Source: an uncultured Bacilli bacterium (lineage in GTDB: Bacteria > Bacillota_I > Bacilli_A > RF39 > UBA660). Taken from it: a stretch of 5,747 nucleotides of DNA. Shown here in pieces: positions 1 to 5,204 of this stretch. Location of the stretch: positions 1 through 5,747 of the forward strand of contig CALVWH010000078.1 of assembly GCA_944364705.1 (NCBI GenBank), in the 5' to 3' direction. The notes beneath the pieces were generated by a model, which saw nothing but the letters and a program-made list of their open reading frames with translations, ran no database searches and was not told the origin of the DNA. Numbering within the stretch: position 1 is the first letter of the stretch; each line of letters starts with the position of its first letter. The translations under genes and the position numbers were made by a program.

Positions 1-92
1 AGTGTGATCAAAACAAAAAAACGTAAAATAAGATAAACGGTTAATGTTCTTTTATCGGTTCCTTTTAAAAATTTTCTTACTCGTTTATTCAT
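1..92 (-). CDS. Unrecognised protein, N-terminal 30 codons (3' end outside window)
   Basis: An open frame starts at ATG 90-92 and runs off the window. It encodes a strongly basic start (MNKRVRKFLKGTDKRT) followed by a hydrophobic stretch (LTVYLILRFFVLIT). This is the pattern of a membrane protein with its N-terminus in the cytoplasm, or of an uncleaved signal anchor. The ribosome site AGGTGA (97-102) and a near-consensus promoter just upstream support it as a real gene, transcribed separately from its upstream neighbours. I do not recognise the family from so short a piece. It is the nearest full gene downstream of the SOS promoter, but it has its own promoter without a LexA box, so SOS control would require read-through. 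Confidence 0.7.
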   Translation of the reverse strand, partial: MNKRVRKFLKGTDKRTLTVYLILRFFVLIT

Positions 93-115
93 ATATTCAC
101 CTACTTCTTATGTAC

Positions 116-146
116 ATTATACCATATCCAAAGACAAAAATGTCAA
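116..146 (-). promoter_or_regulatory. Promoter of the gene starting at 92
   Basis: On the minus strand a perfect TTGACA (141-146) and a perfect TATAAT (116-121) are separated by 19 bases, two more than ideal. TGG before the -10 makes it an extended -10. Transcription should start near 109, leaving a leader of about 17 bases that contains AGGTGA (97-102) just before the ATG at 92. Confidence 0.7.
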
Positions 147-259
147 AATAAATTTTGTCCCTTGGTTTCTTCAAAAGAAACGTTTTCTACTTCTTCTAAA
201 AAGTAAGCATTTTATCAAGCAATTCTTGTTGTTTCACTGGCATATTCAAAATATATCAT
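143..259 (-). pseudogene. Short, frame-broken reading frame behind the SOS promoter (remnant or leader peptides)
   Basis: The only coding candidates after the LexA-type promoter are tiny. ATG at 257-259 gives MIYFEYASETTRIA and then stops (215-217). ATG at 241-243 in another frame gives MPVKQQELLDKMLTF and stops at TAG (196-198). If the frame slips back one base at the TTT before that TAG, reading continues as LEEVENVSFEETKGQNLF to a stop at 143-145, a 33-residue acidic product. The first ATG has AGGAAAAG just before it. The pieces weakly recall the N-terminus of a cysteine desulfurase (MIYFDxAxTT, then ExLDxMLxFL), which would mean a decayed fragment. Chance is a serious alternative at this length. 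It could also be an SOS-induced small RNA or leader. I treat it as a broken gene only tentatively. Confidence 0.25.
165..181. repeat. Short inverted repeat
   Basis: GTTTCTT (165-171) and AAGAAAC (175-181) form a perfect 7-bp stem around a three-base loop. On the minus strand no T-run follows; on the plus strand only GTTTT follows. It is therefore a poor terminator. It may simply be part of the small reading frame that covers it. Confidence 0.35.
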
Positions 260-303
260 CTTTTCCTATGTTCCTTGAGTCCCCTTCTAACGTTGATGAC
301 TAC

Positions 304-332
304 AGTATATCACGAACAAATGTTCCTGTAAA
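304..332 (-). promoter_or_regulatory. Strong promoter under probable SOS control
   Basis: On the minus strand, TTTACA (327-332, five of six matches to the consensus) is separated by exactly 17 bases from TATACT (304-309). A TG extension precedes the -10. The whole spacer is filled by a LexA-like operator. Transcription should begin near 297 and run toward position 1. Confidence 0.65.
313..326. promoter_or_regulatory. LexA (DinR) operator, SOS box
   Basis: The plus strand reads CGAACAAATGTTCC, matching the Bacillus-type LexA box CGAACRNRYGTTYG at every constrained position except the last base. Its position between the -35 and -10 of the promoter at 304-332 is where a repressor would block RNA polymerase. 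No full-length gene follows, so what it controls is unclear. Confidence 0.65.
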
Positions 333-352
333 TACTTTTCTATTTTTTTCAC

Positions 353-378
353 AAAAAAAATTTACCAAAAAGGTAAAT
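353..378 (-). terminator. Probable intrinsic terminator behind the structured RNA
   Basis: On the minus strand, ATTTACC and GGTAAAT form a perfect 7-bp stem with a five-T loop (360-378), followed by an eight-T run (353-360, sharing its first base with the stem). The stem has only two G-C pairs and is therefore weak, but the U-run is long. It stands just after the U-rich end of the putative RNA, so it may be a backup stop for that RNA and for read-through from the phosphatase gene. Confidence 0.5.
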
Positions 379-538
379 AAAAAGCCTAGCGGTGACCTTA
401 ACGACAAAACCTGGTTACCAGGTGGGCATCACAGTCCTATTTTTAGGATCCTTGTTTTTACAAGTATTCAACACCAATAGTCCATTAGATTCCCTTATTG
501 TCTTGTGTTGGTTTTTCTTAATGATCACTCTTCTAGGC
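376..538 (-). ncRNA. Putative structured non-coding RNA, about 160 nt, family not assigned
   Basis: This intergenic stretch has its own promoter, no open reading frame, and many complementary segments when read on the minus strand. The 5' end GCCUAG (533-538) pairs with CUAGGC (384-389), which is followed at once by UUUUUAUUU. Inside, GUGAUC (523-528) pairs with GGUCAC (392-397). Hairpin P2 joins 505-510 with 469-474 and 496-500 with 475-479, with an AAGA bulge and a 16-base loop. P3 (460-464/451-455) and P4 (444-448/435-439) both have AAAA loops. P5 pairs 418-423 with 409-414. The closed ends, own promoter and U-run suggest a free-standing small RNA; 6S RNA is the candidate I would test first. 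A riboswitch-type leader is the alternative, but the next gene is far away and has its own promoter. No tmRNA, RNase P, SRP or T-box signature motif was recognised. Confidence 0.5.
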
Positions 539-544
539 ACTTTC

Positions 545-573
545 ATTATAGCAAGCTTTTTCCTAAATAGCAA
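545..573 (-). promoter_or_regulatory. Promoter of the putative structured RNA
   Basis: On the minus strand, TTGCTA (568-573, four of six matches to TTGACA) is followed after 17 bases by TATAAT (545-550). TG stands in the extended -10 position (552-553). The expected start, 7 bases after the -10, is at about 538, exactly the first base of GCCTAG, which pairs with the far end of the predicted RNA. Confidence 0.65.
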
Positions 574-603
574 GATACTTTTCGAAAGTTTCCATATTTT
601 CTT

Positions 604-1281
604 CTATTTTTTAATGAATTGTTTTGCCTTTTCTACTGGTTCGTCGACACAATCAAAAGTCCACATACCATCTTTTTCGTTATTTAATATGGTTAAAAAA
701 CCATAATGTAGTTTTATAAACCCATAGAAATCCTTAGGATAATTACTATTTTGTCTAGCAAAATTTAAAATGGCCGCGGTTAACGAAGAACGATGAAAAA
801 CAATAACTTTTGCATCTTCTCCTGGAATGTTTATAATTTCTTGTATTGTGTTCATAACTCTTTCTTCTAGAGATTTTTTTGATTCTTTTCCTTCAATAAT
901 TTCAAAATCGTAAGAAGAAACAATTCCTTTTCGATACAAATATAATTGTTTGATAAATTCTGGACGTTCTTTTGCTACTTCTTCTTCACTTTTTCCTTGT
1001 AATACACCTGTTTTACTGGAACATAAACTAGAATACGATTGAACAGGAACCCCAAATGTGGAAGATAACATCGATGCCGTTTGTTTTGCTCTTTCGGAAG
1101 ATGCACTATAAATTTGTTTTATGGTCCATTGGTTTTCTTCAAAAAAACTTTTTAATTCTTTAGAAAGAAGAATTCCTTGTTTTTTTCCTTCTTCTGTTAA
1201 AGGTTCCTTATCTTCAAAGGAAGCAAAACTTTGCTTTCGGTTTTTTTCGGACTCTAAATGCCGAATAAGAAATAAATACAT
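604..1281 (-). CDS. Histidine phosphatase superfamily protein (phosphoglycerate mutase-like)
   Basis: This is a 225-residue cytoplasmic protein of the histidine phosphatase (branch 1) superfamily. LIRHLESE (5-12) supplies the nucleophile His8 with Arg7. SASSERAKQTA (59-69) supplies the second arginine, Arg64. VFHRSSLTAAIL (161-172) supplies the second catalytic His163. LTEEGKKQG (28-36) is the usual helix before the second strand. Two details differ from the common form: RHG is RHL, and the later HG is HR, so substrate preference may be unusual, although all core His/Arg residues are present. The gene starts one base inside the kinase stop codon (TAATG) and has a strong ribosome site, so the two are coupled. 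The context suggests dephosphorylation of a sugar phosphate or related metabolite; this is inferred only from the pairing. A cofactor-dependent mutase role is less likely. Confidence 0.85.
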   Translation of the reverse strand: MYLFLIRHLESEKNRKQSFASFEDKEPLTEEGKKQGILLSKELKSFFEENQWTIKQIYSASSERAKQTASMLSSTFGVPVQSYSSLCSSKTGVLQGKSEEEVAKERPEFIKQLYLYRKGIVSSYDFEIIEGKESKKSLEERVMNTIQEIINIPGEDAKVIVFHRSSLTAAILNFARQNSNYPKDFYGFIKLHYGFLTILNNEKDGMWTFDCVDEPVEKAKQFIKK

Positions 1282-2153
1282 TATACCCTCCTAATATAAT
1301 CCTTTTGGAAAGCGGATCCTAATAAACCTAGGTCATTTCCAAAATCTGTAATTTCAATTTTGCAGTCAGAATCTCTATTATACCAATGTTCTTTATTTTC
1401 ATAAAAAGAAAGTGGAACAAATTCTTTAAAGTAAGAAAAACTTCCTCCAAGAATAATTTTTTGAGGAGATAAAATATTTGCTAGATTTCCAATTAATTTT
1501 TGTAAAATTTCGTTTTGTTTTTGAAATTCTTCCAAAGCGATTTCATCTTTTTGTTTTAAAAGAGAAAGAACGTCTTCATTTTGTAAATGAGAACAATTTT
1601 TTCGTCTAGCAATGTTTGTTCGCAAAGCTTTCATCGATGCATATTGGGAATAGCACCCTTTCCGTTTACAACTACATAACCTACCATTTTCCTGATATGT
1701 TAAATGTCCAAATTCGGCAATGCAATCATTGTTTCTTGAAAAAACGTTTCCATGGAAAAGGATGGCTCCTCCAATTCCAGATCCGATGGTAAGAAAAACA
1801 CCAAATTTTATTTCGGGGTTTAAAATAAGGTAGCCAACTCCAGCACAATTAGAATCGTTTTCTAGGAAAATAGGAACTTTAATTTCTTTTTGAAGTTCTT
1901 TTACAATCGGATAATTTGATATTTGTAAATAATTTGCTTTTACCCAAAGATCGTCTTTTACAATTCCAGGAACACCGATTCCAATCGATTCTATGTTTGA
2001 AAATTTTTTTAATTCTTTGATTAACATTTTGACTAAATTTTCTTTTCCTTTTAATGGATCAAAAGGTTTTACAATTTTTTGAATTAAATTTTTCTTTTGA
2101 TCAAACAACCCAATTCCAATATGGCTTCCGCCAATATCAATTCCAATATACAT
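1281..2153 (-). CDS. ROK-family sugar kinase
   Basis: This is a 290-residue cytoplasmic ROK protein that probably phosphorylates a hexose or amino sugar with ATP. Motifs in order: phosphate-1 loop IDIGGSHIGIGL (5-16), GIGVPGIV (58-65), catalytic ENDSN (98-102, Asp100 the likely base), adenosine-phosphate loop TIGSGIGGAIL (122-132), sugar-binding EFGH (147-150), and a zinc-type cluster with Cys160, Cys162 and Cys167. There is no N-terminal DNA-binding domain, so a kinase is more likely than a ROK repressor. Length is close to the usual 290-320. The cluster reads CSCKRKGCYS, against the common CxCGxxGCxE, so the usual Gly and Glu are replaced by Lys and Ser. A frame 9 codons longer (ATG at 2180) is rejected because it overlaps the promoter. 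The stop TAA shares one base with the next gene's ATG. Substrate (glucose, fructose, ManNAc or other) is undetermined. Confidence 0.9.
   Translation of the reverse strand: MYIGIDIGGSHIGIGLFDQKKNLIQKIVKPFDPLKGKENLVKMLIKELKKFSNIESIGIGVPGIVKDDLWVKANYLQISNYPIVKELQKEIKVPIFLENDSNCAGVGYLILNPEIKFGVFLTIGSGIGGAILFHGNVFSRNNDCIAEFGHLTYQENGRLCSCKRKGCYSQYASMKALRTNIARRKNCSHLQNEDVLSLLKQKDEIALEEFQKQNEILQKLIGNLANILSPQKIILGGSFSYFKEFVPLSFYENKEHWYNRDSDCKIEITDFGNDLGLLGSAFQKDYIRRV
1286..1292 (-). promoter_or_regulatory. Ribosome binding site of the phosphatase gene, made from the last kinase codons
   Basis: AGGAGGG on the minus strand lies 4 bases before the ATG at 1279-1281. It consists of the codons for the kinase's C-terminal Arg-Arg (AGG AGG) plus the first base of the Val codon. 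The arrangement ties initiation of the phosphatase to the end of kinase translation. Confidence 0.8.
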
Positions 2154-2160
2154 ATTTTTT

Positions 2161-2166
2161 TCCTTT
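2161..2166 (-). promoter_or_regulatory. Ribosome binding site that fixes the ROK kinase start
   Basis: AAAGGA on the minus strand lies 7 bases before the ATG at 2151-2153. The alternative ATG 27 bases upstream has no purine-rich ribosome site and overlaps the -10 box. The shorter product also begins exactly where ROK proteins usually begin (MYIGIDIGG). Confidence 0.65.
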
Positions 2167-2178
2167 CTTGTATTTAAC

Positions 2179-2187
2179 ATTATATCA
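2179..2187 (-). promoter_or_regulatory. Extended -10 promoter of the ROK kinase gene
   Basis: On the minus strand the bases read TGATATAAT, a perfect extended -10 (TGn plus TATAAT). No good -35 lies at 17 bases; TTAACA occurs 21 bases upstream, which is too far, so the TG extension probably compensates. The expected start of transcription is near 2172, giving a leader of about 19 bases before the ATG at 2153. The upstream in-frame ATG at 2178-2180 overlaps this box, so it is probably not translated. The promoter would let the kinase/phosphatase pair be expressed apart from the polysaccharide operon. Confidence 0.6.
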
Positions 2188-2207
2188 CAACTCTAGTGAA
2201 ATTTTTG

Positions 2208-2717
2208 TTAAAACTTTTTAAGGTTGCTAAAATTATTTATTTTTTTCTTTTTTTGACGAAAATAAAGAAAAAATAAAGCAAGCATTCCTCCACAAGTATC
2301 AATAACTACATCGGAAAAATGACTCGTTCTTTGCCGGAATAGTTGATGAAATTCATCGCTACAAGCATAAAGAAAGCAAATCAAAAGACTAAAGAGCATT
2401 GCTTTTTTATTTTTTACGCCACTTTGATGAAAAGCATGATATAAAAGAAGCGTTAAAATGAAATATTCGGTAACATGTAAACCTTTGCGAATCGGATAAT
2501 TTAAAAATTCGGCAATATCTGATATTTTTTGGGTTTGATTCTTTTCTGGCTTTGTAATTCCTAAGTCATTTGTTTTTTCAATTACGGTTGTTAAAGTGTT
2601 TTCAATATTTCCTTTACTAAGTTCATGGGATTTTGTACCAGTCATATCCGATAGTAGAAAGATCAGGATCATCCATAAAAATACAAAAATCCATGAAAGA
2701 ATCATTTTTTTACGCAT
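2208..2717 (-). CDS. VanZ-family membrane protein
   Basis: This is a protein of 169 residues with about four membrane segments (near 6-23, 83-97, 104-120 and 138-153). It carries the conserved VanZ pattern: a Ser at the end of helix 1 (FLLSDM, 19-24), RKGLHVTEY (77-85), ACSDEFHQLFRQR (118-130) and DVVIDTCGG (136-144). VanZ was named for teicoplanin resistance, but most homologues have no defined biochemical function and many sit in envelope or capsule loci, as here. I chose the ATG at 2715-2717. A longer frame from the TTG at 2730-2732 has no ribosome site upstream, whereas GGA at 2725-2727 stands 7 bases before the ATG. This start overlaps the flippase gene end by 8 bases. The Lys-rich C-terminal tail probably lies in the cytoplasm. 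It is the last gene of the polysaccharide operon. Confidence 0.88.
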   Translation of the reverse strand: MRKKMILSWIFVFLWMILIFLLSDMTGTKSHELSKGNIENTLTTVIEKTNDLGITKPEKNQTQKISDIAEFLNYPIRKGLHVTEYFILTLLLYHAFHQSGVKNKKAMLFSLLICFLYACSDEFHQLFRQRTSHFSDVVIDTCGGMLALFFLYFRQKKKKINNFSNLKKF

Positions 2718-4236
2718 GTTTTTTCCGAACAATGATGTTTTTAAATAAATTTAAGAAATATTGAAAGTTACTTGTTTTTCGAAAACAAAGGAAAATAAGA
2801 ATATTAGGAATTGTTACACTAAGGAAAATATTGATAAATAGTTTAAGATAAAGATTGGATACGGTAATCATATTCGATAAAGAGAATGTGAAAAAGGAAA
2901 TTACGAGAAATAAAAGAAGATATCCAATGGTTTCTTTGGCATAATTCAAGTAAGTACGATGAAATATTTTTTTATATACAAATTTTGGATAACTATACAT
3001 CCATAAAGCAAAACCGCTGATAATCGTTCCGATAAACACTCCAGCAAGCCCAAAAATTTTAAGGCATACCAAAGAAGCAAAAATATTTAAAACAGACTCT
3101 ATTAAAGGAACAAATTTATCTTCTCTCCAGATTCCCGCAGAATCTTTAAAAGTTCCGTAACAATTTCTCATCATTTTTTGATAATAATTGAAAACTAAAA
3201 CAAAAAGCACAAAATTGGATAACAAATATTTTTCTCCAACCCATACGCAGATAAAAGGTTGCATAACAACGAAAAGCGCGGTTCCAGAAAAGGTAGCAAT
3301 CCAAAAGTTAGCAAACCTTAGTCTTTTAAATACTTGAAAGTTTTTCTCTACATTTTTTTGTACAAGCAAATTTCCAATACTAGCAGTAAGAGAGGTAATT
3401 GCTTGTCCAAATAAAACGTTAATGGCATTAATTACGGTAAAATAGTTCGAATATAATCCAACCGTAACAACTCCAAAAAACATAGAAATCAAAATGTTAT
3501 CGGTTCCATTTACAATAACCGTTCCAATTTTATGAAAAATTAAAGCTTTTACACGACTAAAAATATCTTTTTCTATGGTTTTATCTAATTTTTTTACATT
3601 TTTGTCTAATAAATATGGATAATCTTTATTTGCTTTCCGCATGATCCATATATTTTCAACGAAAATACAAATAATTTTTATCATTAGATACAAATAATAA
3701 TTTTTTGTAAGATAAATCACTAAAATTTGTACAACATTTAAGATGACTAAATAAAAAGAATGAATAATATTAATAACATAACTTCTTTGCATGGCAATTA
3801 ACAAACTTCTTTTATAAGCCATCATATAAGAAGCAACGGTACTAATTAAAAATAAAAAATAAACGATATAAATATTGACTGGAATACTAATTTCTCCAAC
3901 AATAAATCTTAAAAATGGAACGATTGCGAGTCCAAAACAGAAAACCAAAATAGAAATAATGTTATATGCTTTTTTATAAAATTGCATCAAAGATTTAATG
4001 GTTTCTTGATCGTTCTTGGCAATCGGTTTATATAAATTAAAAACGATCGCACTTCCAATTCCTAATTCAAATAAACTAAGCATGGTTAAAATATTAGAGA
4101 AAAGACCATTTAACCCTAAATATTCTGCTCCTAAAATGCGAATAAAAAAGGCTTGAGAAAGAAAGGCGACAAAAAAAGAAATAAAATTCGTAACAAATAT
4201 AGTTATGGTATTTTTAATCGAATATTCTGTTCTCAT
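2710..4236 (-). CDS. Wzx-type oligosaccharide flippase (polysaccharide biosynthesis protein)
   Basis: This is a 508-residue integral membrane protein with about 12-14 hydrophobic segments spread over its full length. It matches the MATE/MVF-type polysaccharide flippases that move lipid-linked repeat units across the cytoplasmic membrane. Recognisable features are the N-terminal segment with FIRILGAEYLGLNGLFSNIL (31-50), the FELGIGSAIVFNLYKPIA stretch (56-73), and HKIGTVIVNGTDNILIS (235-251), which is highly typical of the Bacillota subgroup. A cytoplasmic basic loop lies at about 199-230, and the C-terminus is basic (RKKHA). Length is normal for the family. Translation probably couples to the glycosyltransferase through the ATGA overlap; AGGGTGA upstream (4242-4248) is a usable ribosome site. 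Together with the adjacent polymerase it supports a Wzx/Wzy-type pathway. The exported glycan is unknown. Confidence 0.92.
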   Translation of the reverse strand: MRTEYSIKNTITIFVTNFISFFVAFLSQAFFIRILGAEYLGLNGLFSNILTMLSLFELGIGSAIVFNLYKPIAKNDQETIKSLMQFYKKAYNIISILVFCFGLAIVPFLRFIVGEISIPVNIYIVYFLFLISTVASYMMAYKRSLLIAMQRSYVINIIHSFYLVILNVVQILVIYLTKNYYLYLMIKIICIFVENIWIMRKANKDYPYLLDKNVKKLDKTIEKDIFSRVKALIFHKIGTVIVNGTDNILISMFFGVVTVGLYSNYFTVINAINVLFGQAITSLTASIGNLLVQKNVEKNFQVFKRLRFANFWIATFSGTALFVVMQPFICVWVGEKYLLSNFVLFVLVFNYYQKMMRNCYGTFKDSAGIWREDKFVPLIESVLNIFASLVCLKIFGLAGVFIGTIISGFALWMYSYPKFVYKKIFHRTYLNYAKETIGYLLLFLVISFFTFSLSNMITVSNLYLKLFINIFLSVTIPNILIFLCFRKTSNFQYFLNLFKNIIVRKKHA

Positions 4237-5204
4237 TTTTTCACCCTTTTCTTTAATAAGTAAATGTTTAAAAAGAATTTATAAAGAATCATCGATCTTT
4301 TTAATAAGAAAAGTTCTAATTTTCTTTTTTTATTTTCAATCAAAGAAAGATCAAACGTTCTTTTTTTATAATCTTTTATGATTTCTTTTTGTTTTTGTTT
4401 ATATTTTTTGTCCTTCTTAGAAACAATAAGCGACCGGCATATTTCTAGTTCACATAAAACCATTGGAATATTGGCATATTTGGGATATTTTTCCATCGCA
4501 AAATCATTAATTTTACCCGCAACATAAAGCATATCTTCAATCGTTTTTAATTTTATGATATTAGAAGCGGAATTTTCATTATTTAAATATAAATAACCGA
4601 CATAATCAATCAAAGAATATTGTTTTCCTTTTTTCAAACATTCAAATAAAAATAATTTATCTTCATTATTGGATAAATGACAATCAAATTGGATGTCTTT
4701 TATAAATTCTTTTTTGAAAATTTTAGCCCAAACCCCTATTGGTAGTTTATTTAAGAAAAACGATTGCATGGCACTTTTGGAAGAATATTCCTTCGGCTCA
4801 TAAGAATCGAATTGATATAAAGTTTCTCCTTTTTCATTGACACGAACCATTTTACAACCAACCATATCATAATCTTTGCTTGTAATCTTTTTTATCATAA
4901 CTTCGACAAAATCTGGTTTTAAAGAATCATCGGCATCAACAAAAACGATATACTCTCCTTTTGAACGTTTTATTCCATAATTTCTTGCCGAACTAACTCC
5001 GGAATTTTTTTGATAATAATATCGGATTCGTTTATCTTTTTTGCTATATTCTTTACATTTTTTTTCACTTCCATCGGTTGATCCATCATTCACAAGAATA
5101 ATTTCGATTTCTTGATACGTTTGCTGGATTAAAGATAAAAGGTTTTTTTCAATATATTTTTCACAATTATAAATCGGTACAATGATACTAACTAGTGGCT
5201 TCAT
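4233..5204 (-). CDS. GT2-family glycosyltransferase
   Basis: This is a 323-residue, GT-A fold, family 2 glycosyltransferase. It probably acts at the inner membrane face and transfers a sugar from a nucleotide sugar to a growing lipid-linked polysaccharide unit. The N-terminus VSIIVPIYN (5-13) is the classic GT2 opening. VNDGSTDGS (38-46) contacts the nucleotide, DADD (90-93) is the metal-binding DxD region, and WAKIFKKE (159-166) followed by NNEDKLF (179-185) fits the ED catalytic-base region of EpsJ/EpsH-like enzymes. The last 60 residues are very Lys-rich with a hydrophobic patch near 295-316, which may attach the protein to the membrane. The ATG is preceded by GGAGG (5211-5215) at 6-base spacing, lying inside the upstream polymerase gene. 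Start and stop both form ATGA overlaps with the neighbours. Donor and acceptor sugars cannot be inferred. Confidence 0.93.
   Translation of the reverse strand: MKPLVSIIVPIYNCEKYIEKNLLSLIQQTYQEIEIILVNDGSTDGSEKKCKEYSKKDKRIRYYYQKNSGVSSARNYGIKRSKGEYIVFVDADDSLKPDFVEVMIKKITSKDYDMVGCKMVRVNEKGETLYQFDSYEPKEYSSKSAMQSFFLNKLPIGVWAKIFKKEFIKDIQFDCHLSNNEDKLFLFECLKKGKQYSLIDYVGYLYLNNENSASNIIKLKTIEDMLYVAGKINDFAMEKYPKYANIPMVLCELEICRSLIVSKKDKKYKQKQKEIIKDYKKRTFDLSLIENKKRKLELFLLKRSMILYKFFLNIYLLKKRVKK

Noticed and set aside
133..144. GACAAAAATGTC palindrome next to the -35 of the last promoter, as an operator
   Set aside because: The arms are only 4 bases and overlap the TTGACA box; this is not distinguishable from chance.
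376..430. T-box or ZTP-type riboswitch, suggested by ACCGCUAGGC near the 3' end
   Set aside because: The T-box GGGUGGNACCGCG and the ZTP CCGCCUGGGC signatures do not match closely, and no fitting downstream gene is present.
226..480. Plus-strand 84-codon frame
   Set aside because: It starts at TTG with no ribosome site, crosses the LexA promoter and the RNA region, and shows no recognisable protein pattern.
574..603. Terminator directly after the phosphatase gene
   Set aside because: ACTTT/AAAGT gives only 5 pairs and no T-run follows on the minus strand.
392..706. Plus-strand 104-codon frame with a hydrophobic stretch
   Set aside because: It starts at GTG without a ribosome site, runs about 100 bases antisense into the phosphatase gene, and its first half is explained by the paired segments of the putative RNA.
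1280..1285. TATAAT at the kinase/phosphatase junction as a promoter
   Set aside because: The hexamer is produced by the TAATG junction of stop and start codons, and a promoter here would start transcription inside the phosphatase gene.
2204..2226. A/T-only inverted repeat at the end of the VanZ gene as a terminator
   Set aside because: The arms consist of A and T with a two-base loop and no G-C pairs, too weak to call.
2718..2732. Longer VanZ start at TTG
   Set aside because: There is no ribosome site upstream and it deepens the overlap with the flippase gene; the ATG at 2717 has GGA at suitable spacing.
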